From Aquiluna sp. (lineage in GTDB: Bacteria > Actinomycetota > Actinomycetes > Actinomycetales > Microbacteriaceae), in the NCBI GenBank assembly GCA_029241985.1, contig JAQWUU010000029.1:42012-106011 (forward strand): a stretch of 64,000 nucleotides of DNA, read 5' to 3'. Below the pieces are notes generated by a model, which worked only from the letters and a program-made list of their open reading frames with translations, was not told the origin of the DNA and made no database searches. Below, in pieces: positions 24,907 through 32,928 of the stretch (position 1 is its first letter; the number at the start of each line of letters is the position of its first letter). The translations under genes and the position numbers were made by a program.

Positions 24907-25567
24907 GGATCCTTAGGGCTTCTAGGTTTTCGGCAGATACTTCGGTCAGAGAGCTAAGAATTTTTCTCTTTGGGCCCTGTGAGAGATTAATGATATTGGT
25001 TATCCCTATGGCGTGGCATCCGGCAGCCTCTGCGGAAGCCAACCCGGTAGGAGAGTCCTCAAGCGCGACGCATTGGTTTGCAGGAACCCCAAGTAGTTCA
25101 GCGGCTCTAAGGTAAGGCTCCGGGTGTGGCTTTCCATGCTTGACATCGTCACCGGCAACCACGATGTCAAATGCCTTGAAATCAATCTGTTCTGTAACTG
25201 CCAGAGCCATAGACCTCATCGACATCGTGACAAGTGCTGTTTTGACGCCAGCCTTTTTCAAATCGACTAGTAGTTCCAGAGCACCGGGCCTCCAGGGAAG
25301 CTTGGTTTTGAGCTGCTCTATCACCTCTCGGGTCAGTTGATCAATCACCTGCTGTGTTGACTTGTCTTTTATTCCAAAACGATCCTTGAGAAAATCGGAT
25401 GCCTGGTAAAGATCATTACCGATCAACTGCTTACCATCCTCCTCACTCCAGCTACCGCCGTACTCTCTGGCTAATCTGGCTTCAGATAATAGCCAGTATG
25501 GTTCGGAGTCGATTAGGGTGCCATCCATGTCCCATAGGACGGCCATCGGGAACTTATTCGTGGGCAT
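24899..25567 (-). CDS. HAD-superfamily hydrolase (phosphatase-like)
   Basis: A 222-residue HAD hydrolase of the beta-phosphoglucomutase/phosphatase subgroup (cap type C1). Motif I is LWDMDGTLIDSEP with Asp13 nucleophile and Asp15 acid/base. Motif II is the Thr in ALVTMSMRS, motif III the Lys in KHGKPHPEPYL, and motif IV the acidic pair in ALEDSPTG. The helical cap lies between residues 20 and 85. The substrate is unknown. TAGACT stands 6 nt before the ATG, so it is probably a leaderless first gene of the long reverse run that continues to ppm1. Confidence 0.88.
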   Translation of the reverse strand: MPTNKFPMAVLWDMDGTLIDSEPYWLLSEARLAREYGGSWSEEDGKQLIGNDLYQASDFLKDRFGIKDKSTQQVIDQLTREVIEQLKTKLPWRPGALELLVDLKKAGVKTALVTMSMRSMALAVTEQIDFKAFDIVVAGDDVKHGKPHPEPYLRAAELLGVPANQCVALEDSPTGLASAEAAGCHAIGITNIINLSQGPKRKILSSLTEVSAENLEALRIHD

Positions 25568-25573
25568 TTGCCC

Positions 25574-25579
25574 AGTCTA
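25574..25579 (-). promoter_or_regulatory. Leaderless -10 box of the HAD-trmI-FKBP-paf-tat run
   Basis: TAGACT on the minus strand, 6 nt before the ATG at 25567, with no Shine-Dalgarno. It may drive the long run of reverse genes downstream. It is divergent from the PAC2 gene, which instead has a strong AGGAG. Confidence 0.5.
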
Positions 25580-25622
25580 GTTCCCCAGTCAATTAGAGTT
25601 TGTTGGTACTAAAGGAGATCAT

Positions 25623-26477
25623 TTGCTTACAGGTCGGATACTGATTGTTGCCTTCGAGGGCTGGAATGACGCTACCGAGGCGGCCAGCGGAGCGCTCAAG
25701 GCGCTCACGGAGCACATGTCGGCGGAGATTCTGGAGGCAGTTGACCCAGAGGATTATTACGATTTTCAGTTTTCTCGCCCGGTTGCCGAATTTGATGACA
25801 ATGGACAGCGCTATTTAGCATGGCCGACAACAGAGTTGTTGCAAGCAAATTCCGAGGCAATAAAGAAGCAACCCGAGCTGAAGGACGTGTACTTGCTTTT
25901 GGGCACTGAACCATCCAGGAGATGGATCACTTTTGCCGCTGAGGTCCTCGAGATGGTTCAAGATCGTGAAATAGAGCATGTCGTCATGCTGGGTGCGATG
26001 TTGGCAGATGTCCCACACTCCAGACCGGTCCCATTTTTTAAGAGCTCGCAAAATCTAAAACTCCAGGCCACGCTTGGGGTTGGGGCTTCGAATTACGAAG
26101 GACCGGTCGGAATCTTGGCAGTCTTGGCCCAGGCTTTTGAGTCGGAAAACATCCCAGTGCTTTCGCTTTGGGCTTCGGTACCTCATTACGTTCACAACTC
26201 CTCCAACCCTAAAGCTGCACTGGGAATTTTGAACCAGCTGGAAATCCTAATTGGGTCCAGGTTCGCAACCAATGAACTTGCTGAACAGGCTGTCGAGTGG
26301 GAAAAGTCAATTGACGAAGTGGCCGAGGCAGACGATGAACTTGCCAGCTACATTGAGCAACTTGAAACCAGCCGGGATGCCCTTGACTCCGAAGAGGCAT
26401 CGGGCGATTCATTGGCAAGAGAGTTAGAGAAATATCTAAAGAGCCGTCCAGATGCCCCAGAAGCCGGAAAGGCCTAG
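25623..26477 (+). CDS. PAC2 family protein
   Basis: A 284-residue protein of the PAC2 (proteasome assembly chaperone 2-like) family. In bacteria the function is unknown. The family start (LIVAFEGWNDATEAASGAL), the segment LLLGTEPSRRWITFAAEVL, and the SLWASVPHYVHNSSNPKAA block are all present. The C-terminal 60 residues are acidic and helical. The start is TTG at 25623, supported by AAAGGAGA. It is encoded near trmI and pafBC, genes often found around the actinobacterial proteasome locus; no proteasome genes are in the window. The stop shares CTAG with uppP. Confidence 0.9.
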   Translation: MLTGRILIVAFEGWNDATEAASGALKALTEHMSAEILEAVDPEDYYDFQFSRPVAEFDDNGQRYLAWPTTELLQANSEAIKKQPELKDVYLLLGTEPSRRWITFAAEVLEMVQDREIEHVVMLGAMLADVPHSRPVPFFKSSQNLKLQATLGVGASNYEGPVGILAVLAQAFESENIPVLSLWASVPHYVHNSSNPKAALGILNQLEILIGSRFATNELAEQAVEWEKSIDEVAEADDELASYIEQLETSRDALDSEEASGDSLARELEKYLKSRPDAPEAGKA

Positions 26478-27301
26478 AGGGCACCGAAGCTAAGCGCAAT
26501 CAGCAACGCGCTGCCCACTCCTACTCGCCAAATTACAAAAGGCAAGTATGAACCCCTTGCTAGGTACCGAAGTAACCACGCTATGACCGCGTAACCAACT
26601 ATGAAGCTCACCAATGTGGCAGCAATAGTCGACGCGAGCAGGTCTGCCGGCAAGTCCTGATAGGACTTCAAGAACTGATAGGCACCAGAGCCCAACACGG
26701 CTGGAATGGCCAAGAGGAAACTATATCGAGCAGCGGCCTCGCGCGTGAAACCAAGCAGAAGCCCCACGGTTATTGATCCACCTGAACGAGATACTCCAGG
26801 AATGAGTGCCATGGCTTGGCCTAGTCCAAAGGCGATACCAGATTTCAGATCGAGCTCTCGAATTGTTTTTGTTTTTGGTCCGATGCGGTCCGCGAAGCCA
26901 AGAAGCAACCCAAAGACAATTAGTGCCACTGCGATGATCCAAAGTTGACGAAGCTCTACTTCGACAAAATCCTGGAAAACCAGGCCAAAAAACACAATTG
27001 GGATTGTTCCAGCAATTATTAGCCAACCCATTTTCGAGTCAGGCGCCTGAGATTTCCAGGGTTTGAGTGCATCGCTAAACCACGATTTCAATATCTGAAC
27101 GATGGACTTGGCAAAATAAGTAACGACTGCGAGTTCTGTGCCTATTTGAATTGTCGCGATAAAAGCGGTCAGTTGAGCTTTATCAAGAGAGCCAAGGCCA
27201 AAAACCTCTTGGGCAATTTGAACATGGGCACTCGAAGAAATAGGCAGAAACTCAGTAATTCCTTGAATCAGCCCAAGAATTATGGCTTCAAGTGGGGTCA
27301 T
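26474..27301 (-). CDS. uppP: Undecaprenyl-diphosphatase
   Basis: A 275-residue membrane enzyme (BacA type) that recycles undecaprenyl diphosphate to the monophosphate carrier for peptidoglycan and wall polymers; loss of it gives bacitracin sensitivity in other bacteria. Both re-entrant motifs are intact: GITEFLPISSSAH (Glu17, His26) and PGVSRSGGSIT. About eight helices are visible. It starts 4 bp inside the end of the small upstream gene at 27298-27504 and converges with the PAC2 gene. Confidence 0.94.
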   Translation of the reverse strand: MTPLEAIILGLIQGITEFLPISSSAHVQIAQEVFGLGSLDKAQLTAFIATIQIGTELAVVTYFAKSIVQILKSWFSDALKPWKSQAPDSKMGWLIIAGTIPIVFFGLVFQDFVEVELRQLWIIAVALIVFGLLLGFADRIGPKTKTIRELDLKSGIAFGLGQAMALIPGVSRSGGSITVGLLLGFTREAAARYSFLLAIPAVLGSGAYQFLKSYQDLPADLLASTIAATLVSFIVGYAVIAWLLRYLARGSYLPFVIWRVGVGSALLIALSFGAL

Positions 27302-27504
27302 TCTTCTTCGGTTATTTCAAATGGCAAATACTCGTCGAATGATGCTGAAAGTGCTTCCTCGTAGCCTAGAAAGGCGTCTTCAACCTGAAAATAGGCCTGC
27401 TCAATTCCAGGATCTTCGCCTTCGCGTTTGGACAGTATCGCGTCCAGGTGTCGTTCAAGTGCTCCGATGAGTTTTTGAAGTGCTAACTGCGGCTCTGGAT
27501 TCAT
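27298..27504 (-). CDS. Small acidic protein of unknown function upstream of uppP
   Basis: A 68-residue acidic, largely helical protein with no membrane segment. The N-terminal helix has a hydrophobic heptad-like pattern (LALQKLIGALERHLDAIL) and the C-terminus is rich in Glu (ITEEE). I do not recognise a defined family. It overlaps uppP by 4 bp (ATGA) and is therefore translationally coupled to it. TAACTT lies 6 nt before the ATG; AGGAGA directly abuts the start codon, too close for normal use. Confidence 0.75.
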   Translation of the reverse strand: MNPEPQLALQKLIGALERHLDAILSKREGEDPGIEQAYFQVEDAFLGYEEALSASFDEYLPFEITEEE

Positions 27505-27510
27505 TCTCCT

Positions 27511-27516
27511 AAGTTA
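27511..27516 (-). promoter_or_regulatory. Leaderless -10 box of the small-protein/uppP operon
   Basis: TAACTT on the minus strand, 6 nt before the ATG at 27504. Confidence 0.4.
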
Positions 27517-27572
27517 CCGCTATCTAGAGCTCAATCCAAGTAACCGGACTATTCGGCAGGCCTCGTTCGTGC

Positions 27573-27608
27573 TAGATTTGGACACTGTTGCCTCCGTAGC
27601 GAGGCAGC
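27573..27608 (+). promoter_or_regulatory. Probable tRNA-Leu promoter and leader hairpin
   Basis: TAGATT at 27573-27578 is a good -10 box. It is followed by a short leader with the inverted repeat GCCTC (27590-27594) and GAGGC (27601-27605), ending about 12 nt before the tRNA. The leader would be removed during 5' maturation by RNase P. Confidence 0.4.
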
Positions 27609-27616
27609 TACCACCT

Positions 27617-27699
27617 GTCCGGGTGGCGAAATGGCAGACGCGCTAGCTTGAGGGGCTAGTCCTCTTACGAGGGTAGGGGTTCAAGTCCCCTTCCGGACA
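27617..27699 (+). tRNA. tRNA-Leu (anticodon GAG)
   Basis: An 83-nt type II tRNA. Acceptor GTCCGGG pairs with TCCGGAC (92-98 end) with one G:U. The anticodon stem CTAGC/GCTAG holds the loop TTGAGGG, so the anticodon is GAG (27650-27652), reading CUC and CUU. A variable arm follows, then the T arm AGGGG-TTCAAGT-CCCCT and discriminator A. The CCA end is not encoded. It lies 33 bp upstream of the sirtuin gene. Confidence 0.95.
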
Positions 27700-27719
27700 C
27701 AAGAAACTGAGTACAGGAT

Positions 27720-27725
27720 TACACT
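27720..27725 (+). promoter_or_regulatory. Leaderless -10 box of the sirtuin gene
   Basis: TACACT lies 6 nt before the GTG at 27732, with no Shine-Dalgarno sequence between them. Confidence 0.5.
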
Positions 27726-27731
27726 AAGTCT

Positions 27732-28559
27732 GTGCAAACCCCCTTAGATCCAGTCGTTGAGTACGGCATTGACCGTGCCCGAGAGCTTTTGGGTGGCAAA
27801 AAAGTACTTGCAATCACCGGTGCTGGAGTGTCCACTGAAAGCGGAATCCCCGACTACAGAGGACAGGGCAGGGTTGTGAAACACCCGCTTACCTTTGACG
27901 AATTTCTGGCCTCAGCCAGCAACCAAGCTCGCTACTGGGCCCGAAGCTTTGCCGGTTGGAACCGTATAGCCACAGCTGAACCCAATACTGCTCATCGGGC
28001 ATTGGCCGCCGCCGAACATTCTGGTCAGCTGTCAGATTTGATTACACAAAATGTCGATGGCTTGCATCAAAAAGCGGGATCTGAGAATGTGCTCGAACTT
28101 CACGGACGGCTGGATCGCGTGGTTTGCATCGATTGCAGTTCCGATATTTCTAGATTGGAAATGGATTCAAAAATTCAGCTGAGGAACCCAGGTCTGGTTA
28201 GACAACTCGAGGTCGAGTTCACCCCAGACGGTGACGCGGAAATTGAAATTCCTGCTGACTTCGCTACACCTGCCTGTCAGGACTGTGGTGGAAGGTATAA
28301 GCCGGACGTAGTTTTTTTTGGTGAGCAAATTCCTCTCGAACGAGTCAATTTGGCCAGAGCTCAAGTCCAAGCAGCCGAGGCGGTTTTGGTTGCCGGTAGT
28401 TCACTTTCTGTAAATTCTGGCCTACGTCTTGTCAAACAAGCCAAACAACAGGGTCTCCCGGTAGTAATCGTAAATTTGGGCGAGACAAAGGCGGATCAAA
28501 TTACAGATGTAAAGATCAATGCCTCTGCCAGCGTGGTACTCGGGAGTCTCTACCTGTGA
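27732..28559 (+). CDS. NAD-dependent protein deacylase, Sir2 family
   Basis: A 275-residue sirtuin that removes acetyl or other acyl groups from lysine using NAD. The NAD pocket is seen in ITGAGVSTESGIPDYRG and TQNVDGLHQKAG, the catalytic His in ELHGRL, and four zinc cysteines in VCIDC and CQDCGG. The DVVFFGE and AGSSLSVNSG motifs complete the Rossmann fold. The insert between the two cysteine pairs is longer than in small bacterial sirtuins, resembling class II enzymes. The start is a GTG with a leaderless -10. It overlaps the next gene by 4 bp (GTGA). Confidence 0.92.
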   Translation: MQTPLDPVVEYGIDRARELLGGKKVLAITGAGVSTESGIPDYRGQGRVVKHPLTFDEFLASASNQARYWARSFAGWNRIATAEPNTAHRALAAAEHSGQLSDLITQNVDGLHQKAGSENVLELHGRLDRVVCIDCSSDISRLEMDSKIQLRNPGLVRQLEVEFTPDGDAEIEIPADFATPACQDCGGRYKPDVVFFGEQIPLERVNLARAQVQAAEAVLVAGSSLSVNSGLRLVKQAKQQGLPVVIVNLGETKADQITDVKINASASVVLGSLYL

Positions 28560-29152
28560 CAAATACTGTTTTGGGCCTCTTCCGTCACGGTCAAACCGAC
28601 TGGAATATTGATCTGAGATTGCAGGGCACAGCTGAAATCCCACTAAACGACTTCGGTATTGCGCAGGTTGCAGCAGCCAGTGAGGTTCTTGATATCGACA
28701 GTTGGGATGTTGTCCTAACCTCCCCACTTGGCAGAGCAAAGCAAACGGCTGAAATTTTGCTTCAAGGCTCTCCTGCAAAGCAACTGCAGATTGAACCAAT
28801 GCTTATCGAGCGCTCATTTGGAATCGGTGAAGGCATGCTCTACTCCGAATGGCACGACACCTACGGGCAGCTCGAGGACATACCGGGGGCTGAATCGAAC
28901 ACTTCTGTTATTCAGCGTTCAAGAGACCTTTTGAGCCAATTATCGGCTCAGTACTCTGGAGCAAGGATCCTTGCTGTCTCTCACGGCGCGTTAATTCGCT
29001 ACCTGTTATCTGAGGTCACAAGCGGTCAAGTGCCACCAAAGGGTGAACGTCTGCAAAATGCGTCGCTGCACATCTTGCGTCACGATGATGCTTGGAGCTT
29101 GGATGCTTGGGCTCCGAATCCCTTAGGGCAATCGGTTGAGGGCGTCCAGTAG
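28556..29152 (+). CDS. Histidine phosphatase family protein
   Basis: A 198-residue protein of the phosphoglycerate mutase-like (histidine phosphatase) superfamily. The phosphorylated His11 lies in LFRHGQTDWN, with Arg in SPLGRAKQTAEIL, Glu in IERSFGIGEG and the second catalytic His in SHGALIRYLL. It is small and lacks the long insertions of true cofactor-dependent mutases, so it is more likely a phosphatase; the substrate is unknown. The start is GTG, overlapping the sirtuin stop. It ends in a 30-bp convergent overlap with the glycosyltransferase gene. Confidence 0.88.
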   Translation: MTNTVLGLFRHGQTDWNIDLRLQGTAEIPLNDFGIAQVAAASEVLDIDSWDVVLTSPLGRAKQTAEILLQGSPAKQLQIEPMLIERSFGIGEGMLYSEWHDTYGQLEDIPGAESNTSVIQRSRDLLSQLSAQYSGARILAVSHGALIRYLLSEVTSGQVPPKGERLQNASLHILRHDDAWSLDAWAPNPLGQSVEGVQ

Positions 29153-30193
29153 TTTTCTGGAACTGCCTTGCCAGCTGTAATTGGCAGCCTGCCTAATTGC
29201 GTTTAGTGACTGCTGCTTCCAAACTTCTGGATCTTGCAATTCCAGCACCGATCGCCGGAATTCTTTCTCCTTGGTGGGGTCAAAATACAGAGCAGCATCT
29301 GAACCGACCTCGTGAAAGATTTCAATGTCACTTAGTATCACCGGGAGTCCCTGTGACATGGCTTCGATAATCGGTATGCCAAAGCCTTCGTCTTTCGAGG
29401 CGCTCACCAGTGCATGGGCTCTTCCGAGCCAGCTGGCGTAGTCAGCCGGGGTAACACCATTTTCAAATCGGATAGAACTTGAGTGCGTGGTCGCGAGTTC
29501 CTCGAAATGAGTCCGCCTGGCCGGTGAAATTCTAGACAAGAGCACGAGTGTGTGATCGGGAAGTAGTCCAACGGCCCTTATCAAGAATTCAACGTTTTTG
29601 TAATCTATGAAGCTTCCCATGTAAACCAGAAACCTCGAATCATTTCTCGCACCGCTTGGGACAGTGGGAGCAATGTCAGTAGCGTTCCCTATCACTTCTA
29701 TCGGCCTTTTTGTAAGCCGTGCCGCCAACATTTGGCGTTTAGATGTCTCGGACACTGTAAGCACGAGGTCGGCACGATTCAATAAAAAGCGTTGCGGGCC
29801 ATAGCTAAGGTGAAATAGCCACCAAATGGCCCGCACGGGCCAGGAAAAGGCCGATGGTGGGCGACGGTGGCGGTAGTAGATCAGGTCATGCAGCGTGACA
29901 GCCAACTTGAAGTTTCTACCAATCGAAGAAGTCGTTTGCATTGGGCTGACCAGGTACCTAATCCCCTGGTCCTTGAGCTTTCGAGCCAAGAAAAACTCTT
30001 TTAGTGACGTGGGTCCCGTTACCATCAAGGACTTCACTCCAGAAGGAAGTGACGCTTGCTGGGCTTGATTGCAGACAAGAACCGACAGTTGAACGGTTTT
30101 TGACAGCTCGCTAATAAGCCCCAGGCTGAAGTTGGTTATACCATCGGGGCTTGCAGGGTTAATGAACCTCGCATCGAACCAGAGCCCATTCAT
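29123..30193 (-). CDS. Glycosyltransferase family 4 protein
   Basis: A 356-residue GT-B fold transferase, family GT4. The acceptor domain is N-terminal (NFSLGLISELSK). The C-terminal donor domain carries FLVYMGSFIDYKNVEFLIRA and the E-x7-E sugar-nucleotide motif in DEGFGIPIIEAMSQGLPVI. It resembles mannosyl- or rhamnosyltransferases of the cell envelope; donor and acceptor are not predictable. Its ATG overlaps the upstream hydrolase gene by 4 bp, so the two form an operon. Confidence 0.87.
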   Translation of the reverse strand: MNGLWFDARFINPASPDGITNFSLGLISELSKTVQLSVLVCNQAQQASLPSGVKSLMVTGPTSLKEFFLARKLKDQGIRYLVSPMQTTSSIGRNFKLAVTLHDLIYYRHRRPPSAFSWPVRAIWWLFHLSYGPQRFLLNRADLVLTVSETSKRQMLAARLTKRPIEVIGNATDIAPTVPSGARNDSRFLVYMGSFIDYKNVEFLIRAVGLLPDHTLVLLSRISPARRTHFEELATTHSSSIRFENGVTPADYASWLGRAHALVSASKDEGFGIPIIEAMSQGLPVILSDIEIFHEVGSDAALYFDPTKEKEFRRSVLELQDPEVWKQQSLNAIRQAANYSWQGSSRKLLDALNRLP

Positions 30194-31050
30194 CTTTGCT
30201 CCAAGAAGGTAGTAATGGTGGCGGCTATTTCGCCGGGCTTCTCGTAGTGAGTGAGGTGACCAACCCCATTCAAAACTTCAAGAGTGGCGTCTTGAAGCGT
30301 TGCGCAGAATTCATGCTGCCGAGATATTGGCGCAACAGCATCTTTCTGGCCAGCAATTAGAAGAGTCGGCGACGTCAAGAACTCGCTGTAGTCAAAAACT
30401 GACCCAGAACTAGCCGCTTCAAAGCCCTCGGTCACACTTTTCACGCTGTGGAACCCAGAGAAAAACCTTGCGTGCTGGTCGTGTACGAAGCGTCTAGTAT
30501 CAAGCGACCTTGACTTGGTCAAGCCGATGGACATTGACCTTGTGACGATCCCGGAACGCAGTAGCCAGGACCCAAAAAGCTTGTTCTTTCCGATGCGATA
30601 GTAACCCCTGGCCAATTTGTTCGGGATATCTTTACCGCTGCTTGACCTTGTCGAAATCGGATTAATGAGGCAGAGAAGCCGCTGATTCAATCCTTTTGAC
30701 ATGGCGTTAGAGACAACAAGAGACCCAAAACTGTGGCCCACCACGAGGTCGTAAGGCCCCGTGTCCTGATTGAATTTGACAAGCCAGCTTCCGTAAGAAT
30801 CTAGGTCACTCGTTGGCAGTGGCCCGCTTTTTCCAAACCCTGGAAGATCCGGGCTCGTTATTTGATAATCAGGAAGCGCTCCGGCTAGGGCCTGGAGTCC
30901 ATGATGATCGCCACGAAACCCATGGATGAACAGCACGCGTTTACTATCGCCAGAATACTTCCAGACGGCGGTGTCACCCACATCTTCTCTAAGTGCCCTT
31001 GATTGCGCTCTGACGAAGAGGGCTTTGGGTGAATCATTCAACACTGTCAC
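30190..31050 (-). CDS. Alpha/beta-fold hydrolase
   Basis: A 286-residue serine hydrolase. The catalytic triad is visible: Ser in VVGHSFGS, Asp in LLIAGQKDAVAP, and His in NGVGHLTHYEKP. The oxyanion-hole motif is LFIHGFRGDHHG. A helical cap lies between strands 6 and 7. There is no signal peptide. The substrate is unknown; coupling to the GT4 gene suggests a role in envelope or lipid metabolism, which is inference only. The start is GTG with TAGACT 6 nt upstream. Confidence 0.87.
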   Translation of the reverse strand: MTVLNDSPKALFVRAQSRALREDVGDTAVWKYSGDSKRVLFIHGFRGDHHGLQALAGALPDYQITSPDLPGFGKSGPLPTSDLDSYGSWLVKFNQDTGPYDLVVGHSFGSLVVSNAMSKGLNQRLLCLINPISTRSSSGKDIPNKLARGYYRIGKNKLFGSWLLRSGIVTRSMSIGLTKSRSLDTRRFVHDQHARFFSGFHSVKSVTEGFEAASSGSVFDYSEFLTSPTLLIAGQKDAVAPISRQHEFCATLQDATLEVLNGVGHLTHYEKPGEIAATITTFLEQR

Positions 31051-31056
31051 TGCTCC

Positions 31057-31062
31057 AGTCTA
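31057..31062 (-). promoter_or_regulatory. Leaderless -10 box of the hydrolase/GT4 operon
   Basis: TAGACT on the minus strand, 6 nt before the GTG at 31050. The spacer contains GGAG but too close to the start for ordinary use. Confidence 0.45.
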
Positions 31063-31104
31063 GGTTGGTTCGAACGGGACTATCGTGTTACTCGAGGAGC
31101 TATT

Positions 31105-31812
31105 TTGTTAGATTTTGATTTTGAACCAGAAACGCCAGCCTGGTCTAAGCGTTTGGCCGCCTTCGACCTTGAGACCACTGGTCTGGACTTAAAAACAGCC
31201 CGAGTTGTTACCGCATGTGTTGTGGTAATTGACCAAGCGGGTGAACCCGAACAGTTGCACGAGTGGTTGATCAACCCGGGAATAGAAATCCCGGAACCTG
31301 CCGCAGCGGTGCACGGTGTCACGACTGAGATTGCAGTTCGCGACGGTGTTGAGCCCAGTGGGGCAATACGCGAGATTACTGAATTGCTAGAAAGACTCAG
31401 TATTGACATGCCACTGGTCGCGTTTAATGCACCTTATGACTTCACAATTCTTGCAAATGAAGCGATCAGGTATGGGCAGTCCCCAATTGAGCCAAAGCCA
31501 GTAGTGGATCCTTTAGTTCTTGACAAAAAGGCCGACCAGTATCGCAAAGGGAAAAGAAACCTTGGGGTCATGGCCCAGCACTACGGAGTTGAACTAACGG
31601 ACGCGCACAACTCAACCGCTGATGCCATAGCCGCCGGCAGGATCGCACAAAAATTGGCTAAGAAATTTGCAGAATTAGATATGCCAATTGCAGAGCTTCA
31701 CGACGCTCAGGCTAAATGGAGTGACGAACAAACCGAGGGGTTTGCAAAATACATGAAAACACAAAACCGCCCGGACTTCCAGGCGGTTTTGGGATGGCCG
31801 AAAAAGATTTAG
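31105..31812 (+). CDS. DnaQ-like 3'-5' exonuclease
   Basis: A 235-residue DEDDh exonuclease (DNA polymerase III epsilon-like). Exo I is [10 protein letters not shown] with Asp21 and Glu23, Exo II is [13 protein letters not shown], and Exo III is [11 protein letters not shown] with the His and Asp. It lacks a GIY-YIG or BRCT extension, so it is a stand-alone exonuclease or proofreading subunit; which of these cannot be told. The start is TTG at 31105 after GAGGAGC. The stop shares TTAG with convergent rpmE2. Confidence 0.88.
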   Translation: MLDFDFEPETPAWSKRLAAFDLETTGLDLKTARVVTACVVVIDQAGEPEQLHEWLINPGIEIPEPAAAVHGVTTEIAVRDGVEPSGAIREITELLERLSIDMPLVAFNAPYDFTILANEAIRYGQSPIEPKPVVDPLVLDKKADQYRKGKRNLGVMAQHYGVELTDAHNSTADAIAAGRIAQKLAKKFAELDMPIAELHDAQAKWSDEQTEGFAKYMKTQNRPDFQAVLGWPKKI

Positions 31813-32057
31813 CCGAAGTTCTTGTAACGCTCGTTGAATCGCTCCACACGTCCGGCGGAGTCCATGATGCGCTGCTTGCCAGTGTAGAAAGGGTGGCTCT
31901 CTGAGCTAATTTCGACATCGTAAACAGGGTAGGTGTTGCCGTCTTCCCATTCGATCGTCTTGTCGCTGGTGATAGTAGCTCGGGTCAGAAATGAAACGCC
32001 TGAGGCTAGGTCGCGAAATACGATCGGCTCGTAGCTTGGGTGAATTTCAGCCTGCAT
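31809..32057 (-). CDS. rpmE2: 50S ribosomal protein L31, type B
   Basis: An 82-residue L31 of the C-minus type: it lacks the CxxC zinc motif and has the longer type B sequence ([36 protein letters not shown]). In other bacteria the type B paralogue replaces the zinc-binding L31 under zinc starvation; some genomes have only type B. AAGGA precedes the ATG. A 17-bp perfect palindrome lies at the predicted transcription start. Confidence 0.96.
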   Translation of the reverse strand: MQAEIHPSYEPIVFRDLASGVSFLTRATITSDKTIEWEDGNTYPVYDVEISSESHPFYTGKQRIMDSAGRVERFNERYKNFG

Positions 32058-32082
32058 GATGTCCTTCTAAATTTTCTGGTGA

Positions 32083-32112
32083 TGTTGCAAGTAGCAACAG
32101 CCCGTTATCCTA
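32083..32112 (-). promoter_or_regulatory. Palindrome and -10 box upstream of rpmE2
   Basis: On the minus strand TAGGAT (32112-32107) is a -10 box predicting a start near 32100. Immediately downstream lies the perfect inverted repeat TGTTGC-N5-GCAACA (32083-32099). It could be an operator at the start site or an RNA hairpin in the 43-nt leader. It does not match the Zur consensus. Confidence 0.45.
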
Positions 32113-32132
32113 GCAAATTTTTGCGGTGTCGT

Positions 32133-32915
32133 CTAGGAGGCGCTGGCAGAATACCTTCCATTTTGGTGACTCAGGACCAGTGGAAATTTGAAGGCCTCGG
32201 AAATGCTGGCCGAGGTCAATGTCGCGCCAATTTCACCACGAGCCATAACTTTGCCATCCTGAAGAATTAGAGCATGTGTAAATCCCGCAGGGATTTCTTC
32301 CAGGTGATGCGTAACCATAACCATAGCCGGCGCCTCACTGGACTTGGCATAGCCGGAGAGCAGCTGAATTGTAAGCTCACGGGAGGCCAAATCTAAGCTT
32401 GCCACTGGCTCATCTAATAGCAGCAGTTCTGGGTCGGTCATAATCGACCTGGCTATCTGAACTCTCTTACGCTCTCCATCGCTCAGGGTCCCGAAAGCTC
32501 TGTTTTCAAAATCTGACAGTTCCCACTCCCCCAACACCCTGCGCGCCCTGCGCTCATCTATAGAGTCGTATGCCTCATCTCGTCGCCCAGTGACTCCATA
32601 GCTGGCAGTCATAACTGCGTTCAAGACTGATTCACTGTTTGAAATCTGAGCAGCTTGCGAGCTTGAGGCGAATCCGATTCGGGTGCGAAGTTCAAAAACG
32701 TTTACTGATCCAACTGACTGTCCGAGCAGAGTAGCGGTGCCGTGGTTTGGCTGAATTTGAGCAGCAGCCAATTTGAGCAAAGTGGTTTTACCTGCCCCAT
32801 TTGCACCAAGAACCACCCATCGCTCGGAGGAGTCGGCCTGAAAGGTGAGCGAGTCAATAATGGTTTCGCCGCCGCGAACCACTGACACATTTTGAAGATT
32901 AATTACCTCTGACAC
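32133..32915 (-). CDS. ABC transporter ATP-binding protein (orphan)
   Basis: A 260-residue ATPase with Walker A GANGAGKTTLL, Q-loop region FASSSQAAQ, signature LSDGERKRVQIA (Ser-Asp-Gly rather than Ser-Gly-Gly), Walker B LLLLDEPVASLD and switch His in MVTHHLEE. It resembles the YlmA/ModF-like group of stand-alone ATPases. No permease or binding protein gene is adjacent, so it may act outside transport or with a distant permease. The start is GTG with TAGGCT 7 nt upstream, inside the 3' end of glgA. Confidence 0.85.
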   Translation of the reverse strand: MSEVINLQNVSVVRGGETIIDSLTFQADSSERWVVLGANGAGKTTLLKLAAAQIQPNHGTATLLGQSVGSVNVFELRTRIGFASSSQAAQISNSESVLNAVMTASYGVTGRRDEAYDSIDERRARRVLGEWELSDFENRAFGTLSDGERKRVQIARSIMTDPELLLLDEPVASLDLASRELTIQLLSGYAKSSEAPAMVMVTHHLEEIPAGFTHALILQDGKVMARGEIGATLTSASISEAFKFPLVLSHQNGRYSASAS

Positions 32916-32922
32916 GCGCCCA

Positions 32923-32928
32923 AGCCTA
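32923..32928 (-). promoter_or_regulatory. Possible leaderless -10 box of the orphan ABC ATPase
   Basis: TAGGCT on the minus strand, 7 nt before the GTG at 32915, overlapping the last codon of glgA. Confidence 0.3.

Noticed and set aside
32083..32099. Zur (zinc) box upstream of rpmE2
   Set aside because: The palindrome TGTTGC-N5-GCAACA does not match the actinobacterial Zur consensus in sequence or spacing; kept only as an unassigned palindrome.
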